Positions 1 to 6,709 of a stretch of DNA of 37,168 nucleotides are shown here, one piece after another. Both the position numbers and the translations under genes were made by a program. Location of the stretch: NCBI RefSeq assembly GCF_003259315.1, contig NZ_QLLT01000045.1, forward strand, positions 1 to 37,168, written 5' to 3'. The notes beneath the pieces were generated by a model. The model was not told the origin of the DNA and ran no database searches. It saw nothing but the letters and a program-made list of their open reading frames with translations. How positions within the stretch are numbered: position 1 is the stretch's first letter; each line of letters begins with the position of its first letter. The stretch is from Kitasatospora sp. SolWspMP-SS2h (GTDB lineage Bacteria > Actinomycetota > Actinomycetes > Streptomycetales > Streptomycetaceae).

Positions 1-80
1 TCGAGGCCGGGGATGTCAACATATCTGGCGTTGACTTTTGGCACGCTGTTGAGTTCTCAAGGAACGGACGCTTCCTTCGA
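1..80 (-). promoter_or_regulatory. rRNA operon leader (upstream of a 16S gene outside the window)
   Basis: Read on the minus strand, bases 75 to 27 give the conserved actinobacterial pre-16S leader, including CCTTGAGAACTCAACAGCG and then CCAAAAGTCAACGCC. It continues to the edge through a TGTTGACATCCCC segment. The palindrome TTGAG-AA-CTCAA (49-60) can form a small hairpin of the antitermination/processing type. In Streptomyces this leader directly precedes 16S rRNA, so a complete rrn operon should run leftward from beyond base 1. No mature rRNA is inside the window. The match is from memory of rrn leaders, and it is a long and distinctive string. Confidence 0.85.
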
Positions 81-127
81 CCGGCCTTCCGACCGCATCT
101 CCGGGCGCTTCGTTCTTTCGTGTTCCC

Positions 128-235
128 AGCTTATCAGATCCGAGCTCCTGCTCTTTCCCGACTCGCTTTCGTCTTCCGCGCCCTGACGGCCCGTCCGACG
201 TTTCAAACTCTAGCCGATCCCCGCTCCGAAAAGCG
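128..235 (-). promoter_or_regulatory. putative rrn promoter region (two -10-like hexamers)
   Basis: Upstream of the rrn leader on the minus strand there are two -10-like strings. One is GATAAG/TAAGCT around 128-135, preceded by TCGGATCT. The other is TAGAGT at 207-212. Streptomyces rrn operons usually have several tandem promoters in this position. The -35 elements are poor (for example CGCTTT), so the exact start points are uncertain. Confidence 0.45.
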
Positions 236-431
236 AATCGGCCGCAATCTCCGGAAAAGCGCACGGCAAAATACGAACGGGGACGCGAAAGACACGCGAC
301 CCGCCACGGATCAGCCGAACCGGTTTCTCAAGGGATTGGCCGCCCCGGGACCGTCCACGCAGACACGTGTCCGGTGCTCCCTGCCGAGCGACCAGTGAAC
401 ACTACGCCGGATCCGGGCCCGGTGCAAACAA

Positions 432-479
432 CCGCCCGCGGCCGGCCCGGAAGGTGTCTTCCGGGCCGGCCGCGGGCGG
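432..479 (-). terminator. strong stem-loop terminator after the DUF6421 operon
   Basis: A perfect 22-bp inverted repeat (432-453 with 458-479) with a GTGT loop (454-457) starts 24 bases after the stop codon of the aldolase gene. It has no U-run, as is usual for terminators in high-GC actinomycetes. It also separates the operon from the rrn promoters that follow on the same strand. Confidence 0.85.
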
Positions 480-502
480 GGTCGGGATGGGGTTTCGGGG
501 GG

Positions 503-1615
503 TCAGACCTGGCGGGCCATCTCCTCGGCGATCGCGGCGGCGAAGGAGTCGATGTCCTGTTCGGTGGTGTCGAAGGCGGCCATCCAGCGGACTTCACCGG
601 TGTGCTCGTCCCAGAAGTAGAAGCGGTAGCGCTTCTGGAGGCGCTCGCTGACCTCGCGCGGGAGGAGCGCGAAGACGGCGTTGGCCTGGACGGGGCGGAC
701 CACGGTGACGCCGGGAATCTCGCGGACGGCGGCTTCGAGGCGGCGGGCCATCGCGTTGGCGTGGCCGGCGTTGCGGAGCCAGAGGTTGCCGGTGAGGAGT
801 GCCTCGAACTGGACGGAGACGAAGCGCATCTTCGAGGCGAGCTGCATCGAGGTCTTGCGCAGGTACTTGAGGTTGCGGACCTTCTCGGGGTCGAGGACGA
901 CCACGACCTCGCCGAGCAGCAGGCCGTTCTTGGTGCCGCCGAAGGAGAGGACGTCGACCCCGGCGTCGGTGGTGAACTCGCGGAACGGGACGCCGAGCGA
1001 GGCGGCGGCGTTGGCGAGCCGGGAGCCGTCGAGGTGGACGAGCATGCCGCGCTCGTGGGCGTGCTCGCAGATCGCCCGGATCTCGTCGACGGTGTACAGG
1101 GTGCCGAGTTCGGTGGACTGGGTGATCGAGACGGCGAGCGGCTGGGCGCGGTGCTCGTCGCCCCAGCCCCAGGCCTGCTGGTCGATCAGGGCGGGGGTGA
1201 GCTTGCCGTCGGGGGTGGGGACGGTGTGGATCTTGATGCCGGCGAGCTTCTCAGGGGCGCCGCCCTCGTCGACGTTGATGTGCGCGCTCTCGGCGGCGAT
1301 CACCGCGCCCCAGCGCGGGAGCAGCGCCTGGAGGGCGACGACGTTGGCGCCGGTGCCGTTGAAGACGGGGTACGCCTCGGCGCGGTCGCCGAAGTGGCGG
1401 CGGAAGACGGTCTGGAGGTGCTCGGTGTAGGCGTCCTCGCCGTAGGCGACCTGGTGGCCGTCGTTGGCGAGGGCGATCGCGGCGAGCACCTCGGGGTGGA
1501 CGCCGGCGTAGTTGTCGCTGGCGAAGCCGCGGACGGCGGGGTCGTGGTGCCGTACCGCGTCGGTGGCGCCGGGAGTGCCGGGGGTGCCGGTGGTGCCGGG
1601 GTTGGAGGTGGTCAT
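503..1615 (-). CDS. Threonine aldolase family PLP enzyme (beta-eliminating lyase)
   Basis: 370 aa, fold-type I PLP enzyme of the low-specificity L-threonine aldolase / aromatic amino acid beta-eliminating lyase family. Family members cleave beta-hydroxy amino acids to glycine plus an aldehyde. The N-terminus has GFASDNYAGVHPEVL (about 30-44) and the phosphate-binding segment FNGTGANVVAL (85-95). HLDGSRL (194-200) holds the PLP-ring Asp196 and the adjacent Arg199. SFGGTKNG (224-231) holds the Schiff-base Lys229. A short Gly/Thr/Pro-rich N-terminal tail precedes the fold. The ATG overlaps the TGA of the upstream SDR gene (ATGA, 1612-1615), so translation is coupled. It is the last gene of a three-gene operon and is followed by a strong terminator. 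A similar gene order with DUF6421 is, as I recall, common in Streptomyces. The true substrate is unknown. Confidence 0.88.
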   Translation of the reverse strand: MTTSNPGTTGTPGTPGATDAVRHHDPAVRGFASDNYAGVHPEVLAAIALANDGHQVAYGEDAYTEHLQTVFRRHFGDRAEAYPVFNGTGANVVALQALLPRWGAVIAAESAHINVDEGGAPEKLAGIKIHTVPTPDGKLTPALIDQQAWGWGDEHRAQPLAVSITQSTELGTLYTVDEIRAICEHAHERGMLVHLDGSRLANAAASLGVPFREFTTDAGVDVLSFGGTKNGLLLGEVVVVLDPEKVRNLKYLRKTSMQLASKMRFVSVQFEALLTGNLWLRNAGHANAMARRLEAAVREIPGVTVVRPVQANAVFALLPREVSERLQKRYRFYFWDEHTGEVRWMAAFDTTEQDIDSFAAAIAEEMARQV

Positions 1616-2361
1616 CGGGCTGTCAGCCACAGGTGCTGTCCGTTCAGTTCTGCTGCGGGGCGGTCCCAGAGGGACGCCAGGGTGGTGGCCAGGTCGGCGG
1701 TGTCGGTGAAGCCTGCGAACTTGGCGTCCGGCTTCTCGGCCCGCATCTCGGGGCTGACCAGGGCCTTGATGACCAGGATGACGGCCGCCGCGGTGGGGTC
1801 GCCGTCGGGGGCGGTGGTCTCCTTGCGGAAGGAGTCGGCCATCGCCAGGGTCCACGCCTCGGTGGCGGCCTTGGCGGCGGCGTACGCGGCGCCGCCCGCG
1901 GTGGGCTTGTGCGCGGCGGCGGCGGAGACCATGGCGTAGCGGCCGGCGGGGCTGCGGAGCAGGGCGGGTTGGAAGGCCAGCGAGGTGTGCTGGAGGGTGC
2001 GGACGACGGTGTCGTGCAGGAAGTCCCAGTCGTCGATCCGGGACTCGAAGAAGGTCTTGCTGCCGCGCCAGCCGCCGACCAGGTGGAGCAGGCCGTCGAC
2101 GTGGCCGTGCTCGGCCTCCAGGTGGTCGGCCCAGTCGTGGACCTCCTGCGGGTCGAGCAGGTCGATGACCTGGCTGTGCGCCTCGGCGTCGGGGACGGCG
2201 GTGCGGACGGCGGCGAGGGCGGCGTCCAGGCGGTGCTGGTCGATGTCGGCGCCGATGACGGTGGCGCCGTCGGCGGCGAGGCGGCGCAGGGCGGCCTGGC
2301 CGGCCGGGCCGCTGGCTCCGGCGACGGCGATCACCTTGCCGTCGAGGGGGCGGGTGCTCAT
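1612..2361 (-). CDS. SDR family NAD(P)-dependent oxidoreductase
   Basis: 249 aa, the usual length of a classical short-chain dehydrogenase. The Rossmann nucleotide-binding segment is VAGASGPAGQAAL (13-25), a variant of TGxxxGxG, followed by an acidic GADID (37-41) that suggests NAD over NADP. The catalytic residues appear as Ser146 (VSAAAA) and Tyr160-xxx-Lys164 (YAAAK). The start ATG overlaps the stop of the DUF6421 gene by ATGA, and its own stop overlaps the next gene in the same way. The three proteins are therefore probably made in balanced amounts and act on linked substrates. No substrate can be named from sequence. Confidence 0.88.
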   Translation of the reverse strand: MSTRPLDGKVIAVAGASGPAGQAALRRLAADGATVIGADIDQHRLDAALAAVRTAVPDAEAHSQVIDLLDPQEVHDWADHLEAEHGHVDGLLHLVGGWRGSKTFFESRIDDWDFLHDTVVRTLQHTSLAFQPALLRSPAGRYAMVSAAAAHKPTAGGAAYAAAKAATEAWTLAMADSFRKETTAPDGDPTAAAVILVIKALVSPEMRAEKPDAKFAGFTDTADLATTLASLWDRPAAELNGQHLWLTAR

Positions 2362-3758
2362 GCGGCGACCTCCTGGGTGCTGGTGCCGGTGATGCCCTTG
2401 GTGTCGGCGATCACGCGGCGGAGTTTCTTGGACAGGGCCTCGTAGAACATGCTGAGCGGGAACTCGTCGGGGTGGACGGCGTCGCACAGGGCCTTGCGCA
2501 GGGCTTTGTCGTCGGTGAGGTCGAGCGGGAGCGCCTCGGGGCCCTTGGCCCAGGTGGAGGCGGGGTGCGGGGTGAGGTAGCGGGAGACCAGCTGGTAGGC
2601 GGCGATCCAGTGGGCGGTCTTGGGGCGGTCGATGCCGTCCCGGTAGAGGGTCTCGATCTCGGCGCAGAGCGCGTTGGTGGTGGCGGCGACCCGGTCCCAG
2701 TCGATGGTGAGGCGGTTGTCGCGCCAGCGCAGGGCGTCGTGCTTGTGCAGGTAGGCGAAGAGCAGCTGGCCGCCCATGCCGTCGTAGTTGCGGACCCGGT
2801 CGCCGGTGACCGGGAAGCGGAACAGGCGGTCGAAGAGGATCGCGTACTGGACGTCGCGGCCCTGGGGGTGGCCCTCGGCCTCCAGTTCGACCGACTCCTT
2901 GAAGGTGTTGAGGTCGCAGCGGAGCTCTTCGAGGCCGTACATCCAGAACGGGCTGCGCTGCTTGATCATGAAGGGGTCGAACGGCAGGTCGCCGTGGCTG
3001 TGGGTGCGGTCGTGGACCAGGTCCCACAGGACGAAGGTCTGCTGGGTGCGTTCCTGGTCCCGGAGCAGCTCGGCGGCGTCGGCGGGGATGTCGAGGTCGA
3101 GCTGGCGGACGGCGCTGGTGGTGACGGCGCGGAAGCGGGCGGCTTCGCGGTCGCAGAAGATGCCGCCCCAGGTGAAACGTTCCGGCGCTTCGCGGACGGC
3201 CACGGTCTCGGGGAAGAGCACGGCGGAGTTGGTGTCGTAGCCGGCGGTGAAGTCCTCGAAGGCGATGCCGAGGTAGCCGGGGTTGTCGAAGCGGGTGCGC
3301 TCCAGTTCGGCGATCCAGTCGGGCCAGACGACCTTGAGCAGGACGGCTTCCAGGTTGCGGTCCGGGTTGCCGTTCTGGGTGTACATCGGGAAGACGACCA
3401 GGTGGCCGGTGCCGTCGACGCGGTGCTCGTTCGGGCGGAAGGCCAGCAGCGAGTCGAGGAAGTCGGGCTCGCGGTAGCCGGTGTCGGCCCACTTGGCGAG
3501 GTCGGTCCGGACGGCGTCCAGGTAGGCGGCGTCGTGCGGGAAGAGCGGGGCGAGCTCGGCGACGGCCGCGCGGACGGTCTCGACCAGCGGGTCGACCGTG
3601 GGGCGCGGCACGGCGGAGAGGTCGATCGAGCCGTCCTTGGACTGCAGTGGCCGGAGGGCCTCGACGGCGTTCTTGAGCCGGGTCCAGGCCGGGTGGGTGA
3701 CCGGGTCCGTGGCGTGGGCGTCGCCCGCGAGCGCGAGCGTCGACGAAAGATTCTGCAT
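2358..3758 (-). CDS. DUF6421 family protein
   Basis: 466 aa cytosolic protein with no signal peptide or membrane segment. It resembles the actinobacterial DUF6421 family, a conserved family with no assigned activity that I know of. Visible features are a His-rich LVHDRTHSHGDLPFDPF stretch, which could bind metal, and many conserved aromatic and acidic residues (MYTQNGNPDRNLEAV, RNYDGMGGQLLFAYLHKHD, WDRVAATTNALCAEI). It is the first gene of the operon, and both downstream genes start by ATGA overlap, which ties its role to an SDR oxidoreductase and a PLP lyase. The start is ATG at 3758. A GTG codon immediately upstream is in frame and cannot be excluded, and the ribosome binding site is weak. 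Confidence 0.8.
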   Translation of the reverse strand: MQNLSSTLALAGDAHATDPVTHPAWTRLKNAVEALRPLQSKDGSIDLSAVPRPTVDPLVETVRAAVAELAPLFPHDAAYLDAVRTDLAKWADTGYREPDFLDSLLAFRPNEHRVDGTGHLVVFPMYTQNGNPDRNLEAVLLKVVWPDWIAELERTRFDNPGYLGIAFEDFTAGYDTNSAVLFPETVAVREAPERFTWGGIFCDREAARFRAVTTSAVRQLDLDIPADAAELLRDQERTQQTFVLWDLVHDRTHSHGDLPFDPFMIKQRSPFWMYGLEELRCDLNTFKESVELEAEGHPQGRDVQYAILFDRLFRFPVTGDRVRNYDGMGGQLLFAYLHKHDALRWRDNRLTIDWDRVAATTNALCAEIETLYRDGIDRPKTAHWIAAYQLVSRYLTPHPASTWAKGPEALPLDLTDDKALRKALCDAVHPDEFPLSMFYEALSKKLRRVIADTKGITGTSTQEVAA

Positions 3759-3769
3759 CACAGGCTCAC

Positions 3770-3826
3770 TTCGACAGGAGTTATTTCGACAGGACCACGT
3801 TAAATGCGAAAGGTTCTCCGGCTCAA
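3770..3826 (-). promoter_or_regulatory. Promoter and direct-repeat operator of the DUF6421 operon
   Basis: On the minus strand TTGAGC (3826-3821), a 16-bp spacer and TTTAAC (3804-3799) form a good vegetative-type promoter with a start near 3792. Exactly there lie two copies of TCCTGTCGAA (3770-3779 and 3785-3794 read on the minus strand) separated by five bases, giving a 15-bp period. Direct repeats overlapping the start site are a typical position for a repressor or response-regulator site. The regulator is not identified. Confidence 0.55.
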
Positions 3827-4175
3827 GACCGGTCTGACGGTAGACGCTCCAGTTCGTAGTACCGTCGCCCGCCGTTCCCGCCGCGGTGGATGAAAACGGA
3901 CAGCTGCGACGCCGGCCGGACCGGGACGGCCGACCTGCCCCGACCATGCCCCGGCCCCCACCGCCCCGCCACCGGGGCACCCACGCCGGTCACGGGCCCG
4001 CCCGCGCCTCGGTGCGCCCCCGTTCACGCCCTGCTGCACCCGGGCGGGGTCGGTGATCGTGGGGGGCGGCGGCATCCGGCGGATCCGGCACGGGAGAGGA
4101 AGCGGCGCACCGTCCGACGCTGGTGGAGTGGAGGGCGCCGGGACGTCCGGCGGGTCCGGCACGGAGGGGGACGCG
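3795..4175. other. Intergenic region with an imperfect 58-bp direct duplication
   Basis: No convincing gene is seen here. Bases 4074-4131 and 4145-4202 align without gaps at roughly 79% identity. The second copy covers the ribosome binding site and first codons of the DUF5134 gene, while the first copy lacks the ATG. An in-frame ATG at 4053 could extend the downstream gene, but the Gly-rich extension is not protein-like and GGAGGGGG at 4163-4170 favours the start at 4176. Confidence 0.5.
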
Positions 4176-4760
4176 ATGCACGGTCCGGCGCTGGTGAGCT
4201 GGCTGCTGGCGGCACTGGCCGCGAGCAGCGGCGGTTACTGCGGGTGGCGGGTGCGCCGCTGGAGCAGCGCTCAGGCCTGCGGCGGGCGGCACCACCTGGC
4301 CCGCCGGGAGTCGGACGTGCTGGAGGCCGCGATGGGCCTGGGCATGGCCGGGATGGCGCTGCTGCCGGGGGTGTTCTGGGGCTGGCCGTACGCGCTGCTG
4401 GCGGCGGTGCTGCTGGTCGGCGCGCTGGCCGGGCGCGGCGCGGGGCTGCGGGTGCACCGGCTGCACCACGGGATCGGGGCGCTGGCGATGGCGTACATGG
4501 CGCTGGCGATGGCGGGCGGCGGCGGATCGGCGGGCGGCCACGCCGGGCACCACGGGCAGCCGGGCGGGCTGCCCCTGCTCACGGGGGCGCTGCTGGTGTA
4601 CTTCGGGGTCTACGCGCTGTGGGAGGGCAGCCGGGTGCTGACCGCGGGCGGCGCGGTGGCGGTGGCGGGCGGTCCGGCGGTGACGGTGGCGGCGCCGCTG
4701 CCGCGGGCCTGCCGGGCGGCGATGGGGATCGGGATGTTCGCGATGCTGCTGTCGATGTGA
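4176..4760 (+). CDS. DUF5134 domain-containing membrane protein
   Basis: 194 aa integral membrane protein with about five to six hydrophobic segments: MHGPALVSWLLAALAASSGG at the N-terminus, then MGLGMAGMALLPGVFWGWPY, ALLAAVLLVGALAG, GIGALAMAYMALAMA, LLTGALLVYFGVYALW and a C-terminal AMGIGMFAMLLSM. His and Met residues cluster in and near the membrane (LHRLHHG-like VHRLHHGIG, HAGHHGQPG). That pattern could bind a metal such as copper, although this is only inference. The start has a strong GGAGGGGG Shine-Dalgarno sequence. A DUF5134 gene next to an M56 metallopeptidase gene, as here, is a pairing I recall from Streptomyces. The function is unknown. Confidence 0.75.
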   Translation: MHGPALVSWLLAALAASSGGYCGWRVRRWSSAQACGGRHHLARRESDVLEAAMGLGMAGMALLPGVFWGWPYALLAAVLLVGALAGRGAGLRVHRLHHGIGALAMAYMALAMAGGGGSAGGHAGHHGQPGGLPLLTGALLVYFGVYALWEGSRVLTAGGAVAVAGGPAVTVAAPLPRACRAAMGIGMFAMLLSM

Positions 4761-5103
4761 GGCACGGGCGCCCGGCCGGGCCGGGCCCTCCGCGCGTTCC
4801 GCCGCCGCCTCCCCTCCTCCGTTTCCTCTCCGCTTCCTCTCCGGTTCCCCGCCGCCTCCCCTCCTCCGTTTCCTCTCCGCTTCCTCTCCGGTTCCCCGCC
4901 GCCTCCCCGTCCGCGCGTTCCACGGCCGCGCGGGCGTGCGGCCGGCGGGACGGCTGACGGGGCGTCGGGCGGGGCCGGGGCGGTGGCGGGGCGTGGCCTT
5001 GGTCACTGGACCGACCCGGCCGTTCCGCCCGGGCGTGCGGCGGCATAGGTTGGGGGGAAGCGCACCGCCGCGCCTCGGACCCCTCCCTCGGGGAGACCTT
5101 GCC
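4761..5103. other. Intergenic region between the DUF5134 and M56 genes
   Basis: Apart from the 47-bp repeat, this stretch contains no gene. A TAGGTT string at 5046-5051 is a possible -10 for the M56 gene but has no good -35. GGGGAGACC (5090-5098) is the ribosome binding site. A separate promoter for the peptidase is therefore possible but unproven. Confidence 0.4.
4804..4908. repeat. 47-bp tandem repeat, 2.2 copies, polypyrimidine
   Basis: Copies at 4804-4850 and 4851-4897 are identical, with a partial third copy to 4908. The unit is almost purely C/T on the plus strand after its first few bases and contains internal TTCCTCTCCG sub-repeats. It lies just after the DUF5134 gene and about 200 bp before the M56 gene. 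It is flanked by two copies of TCCGCGCGTTCC (about 4789-4800 and 4910-4921). Confidence 0.9.
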
Positions 5104-6051
5104 ATGACGGCACTGCTGAGCCTGCTGCTGCTCGGACTGCTGCTCGCCACCGTGGCGCCCAGCCGCCTGGCCCGGGCCCGCTGGCCGGAGCGCGAACCGG
5201 TGCTGGCCCTGTTGGTGTGGCAGATGCTGGTGGTCGCGGTGCTGCTGTGCTGCGTGCTGAGCCTGCTGCTGGCGAGCGCGGCGGCGCTGCCGGCCTGGCG
5301 GGACGTGGTGTTCTCCGGTGCCCCGGCCGGGGTGGAGGGCGCGTACGAGCTGGCGGGCCGCGAGGGGTGGGGGCGGCTGTCCGCGGCGGTGCTGGCGGCG
5401 GGCGGGCTGTGGACGGCGGTGTCACTGGCCCGGGAGGTCCGGTCGGCGCGGGCGGAGCGCGGTCACCGGCACGCCCAACTGGTGCGGCGCGCACCGGAGT
5501 TGCCGATTTCGCTGCTGCCGCGCCGGCGCCGGGGGCGGGAGCCGCTGGTGGTGTTGGAGAACGTCCGGCCGCAGGCCTGGTCGCTGCCGGGGCCGCGGGC
5601 CCGGCTGGTGGTGACGACGGGGGCGCTGCAGCAGTTGTCGGACCGGGAGCTGGCGGCGGTGCTGAGCCACGAGCGCGGCCACGTCCGGGCCCGGCACCAC
5701 TGGCTGGGGCAGTGCGCGCAGGCGCTGGCGACGGGGTTCCCGGGGGTGGGGGTGTTCTCCGCGTTCCGGGACCAGGTGGCGGTGCTGGTGGAGCTGGCGG
5801 CGGACGACCGGGCGGCCCGGCGGCACGGGCGGGTGACCACGGCGCTGGCGCTGGCGGAGCTGAACAGCGAGGTGTTCGCCTCCTGCCCGCCGGCCCAGCT
5901 CGCGCAGTCCCCCGCCCGGGTGGACCGGCTGCTGCTGGGCGAGCCCCGGCTGCCGGTGCCGGCCCGGCTGGGCTGGACGCTGGCGGCGCTGGCCGCCCCG
6001 CTGGGCGCGGCGGCCCTGGCGGTGGCGCCGGGGCTGTCGGCGCTGCTCTGA
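5104..6051 (+). CDS. M56 family (BlaR1/MecR1-type) membrane zinc metallopeptidase
   Basis: 315 aa. Four membrane segments are visible: MTALLSLLLLGLLLATVAP (1-19), LALLVWQMLVVAVLLCCVLSLLLA (34-57), about 91-108, and a C-terminal LAALAAPLGAAALAVAPGLSALL. The zinc site is HERGH (189-193, Glu190 catalytic), with the likely third ligand Glu230 in VELAADDRAAR. This is the gluzincin core of M56/M48 peptidases. There is no penicillin-binding sensor domain, so it is the short actinobacterial form and not a full BlaR1. M56 genes are often paired with a BlaI-type repressor, and none is seen here; the partner is the DUF5134 protein. The stated start has a ribosome binding site and opens with a membrane segment. 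Confidence 0.85.
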   Translation: MTALLSLLLLGLLLATVAPSRLARARWPEREPVLALLVWQMLVVAVLLCCVLSLLLASAAALPAWRDVVFSGAPAGVEGAYELAGREGWGRLSAAVLAAGGLWTAVSLAREVRSARAERGHRHAQLVRRAPELPISLLPRRRRGREPLVVLENVRPQAWSLPGPRARLVVTTGALQQLSDRELAAVLSHERGHVRARHHWLGQCAQALATGFPGVGVFSAFRDQVAVLVELAADDRAARRHGRVTTALALAELNSEVFASCPPAQLAQSPARVDRLLLGEPRLPVPARLGWTLAALAAPLGAAALAVAPGLSALL

Positions 6052-6088
6052 CCGGGCCGCGGCCCGGCCCCCTTGCGCGGCACGGCCG

Positions 6089-6205
6089 CTGACGGCCCGT
6101 CGGCGCCGCCCCGGCACCCGGCGTCCTGGAGCCCGCCGCCTCGAAGCCGACCGCCTCGAAGCCCGCCGCCTCGGAGCCCGCCGGACGCCGCCGACGGGCC
6201 GTCAG
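6089..6205. repeat. Inverted repeat enclosing a 15-bp tandem repeat (convergent intergenic)
   Basis: A 16-bp perfect inverted repeat (6089-6104 with 6190-6205) overlaps the marR-type stop codon. It encloses a 15-bp tandem repeat, unit GCCCGCCGCCTCGAA, with copies at 6131-6145, 6146-6160 and 6161-6175 and a partial fourth. It lies between the convergent M56 and MarR genes. It may act as a bidirectional terminator or form a cruciform. Confidence 0.75.
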
Positions 6206-6621
6206 TCCTCGGGGGCGAGCGTCTCGGCGAGGATGCGCCGGTGCACCGGGCGGGCCAGGCGGTAGCGCTCGCGGCCCTCGTCGGTGAGCGCGATGTAGAT
6301 GCCGCGCCGGTCGTCGACGCAGTGCGTGCGCTGGACCAGGCCGGCCTTCTCCATCCGGGCGACCAGCCGGGAGAACGCGCTCTGGCTGAGGTGGACGGTG
6401 CCGGCCAGGGCCTGCGCGCGCTCGCCGAGGCCGGGCTTCTCCCGCTCGAACTCCCGCAGCCGCTCCAGCAGTTCGAACTCGCTGACGCCGAGCCCGTACG
6501 CCTCGCCCAGCTCGCGGTCGATGGCGCAGGAGGTGGCCGCGTGCCGGGCCAGCAGGGCGCGCCACTGCTCGCTGAGCGCCGTCTCCGCGGACGGATCGTG
6601 GTCTGGGTCGAAGTCGGTCAC
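6202..6621 (-). CDS. MarR family transcriptional regulator
   Basis: 139 aa, typical MarR length. The winged helix-turn-helix spans about 35-115. LGVSEFELLERLRE and HLSQSAFSRLVARMEKAGLVQRTHCVDDRRGIYIALTDEGRE show the recognition helix and the DxR beta-wing signature of the family. The start is GTG at 6621. A TAACCT -10 (6633-6628) lies only six bases upstream, which suggests a leaderless transcript. It is divergent from a drug-exporter gene, and the two promoters share palindromic sites. It most likely represses the exporter and itself and is relieved by a small ligand. The ligand is unknown. Confidence 0.88.
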   Translation of the reverse strand: MTDFDPDHDPSAETALSEQWRALLARHAATSCAIDRELGEAYGLGVSEFELLERLREFEREKPGLGERAQALAGTVHLSQSAFSRLVARMEKAGLVQRTHCVDDRRGIYIALTDEGRERYRLARPVHRRILAETLAPED

Positions 6622-6627
6622 GCCGCC

Positions 6628-6701
6628 AGGTTAGCACATGCACGCACATCTGTTGCGGCCGCATTAAATGCGCTTGCATCTCATGCACATGCATGTACCG
6701 T
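6628..6701. promoter_or_regulatory. Divergent MarR/MFS promoters with shared operators
   Basis: For the exporter, TTGCAT (6674-6679), a 16-bp spacer and TACCGT (6696-6701) lie eight bases before its ATG. For the regulator, TAACCT (6633-6628) lies six bases before its GTG. The 9-mer GCACATGCA occurs at 6634-6642 and 6685-6693, just upstream of the -10 of each promoter. Overlapping palindromes TGCATCTCATGCA (6675-6687) and ATGCACATGCAT (6683-6694) cover the exporter spacer. This is a classical layout for repression of both genes by the MarR protein. Confidence 0.65.
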
Positions 6702-6709
6702 TCTGTGCC

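Noticed and set aside
374..1939. A 521-codon plus-strand open frame
   Set aside because: It is antisense to the threonine aldolase and SDR genes, which have clear catalytic motifs. It is Gly/Val/Asp-rich in the way antisense GC3 frames usually are.
4053..4175. N-terminal extension of the DUF5134 protein from an ATG at 4053
   Set aside because: The extra 41 residues are Gly-rich low complexity, and the strong GGAGGGGG sits just before the ATG at 4176, giving a membrane segment at the N-terminus.
6131..6185. Coding repeat continuing the MarR protein
   Set aside because: The repeats lie past the MarR stop codon at 6202-6204, and no open frame with a ribosome binding site uses them.
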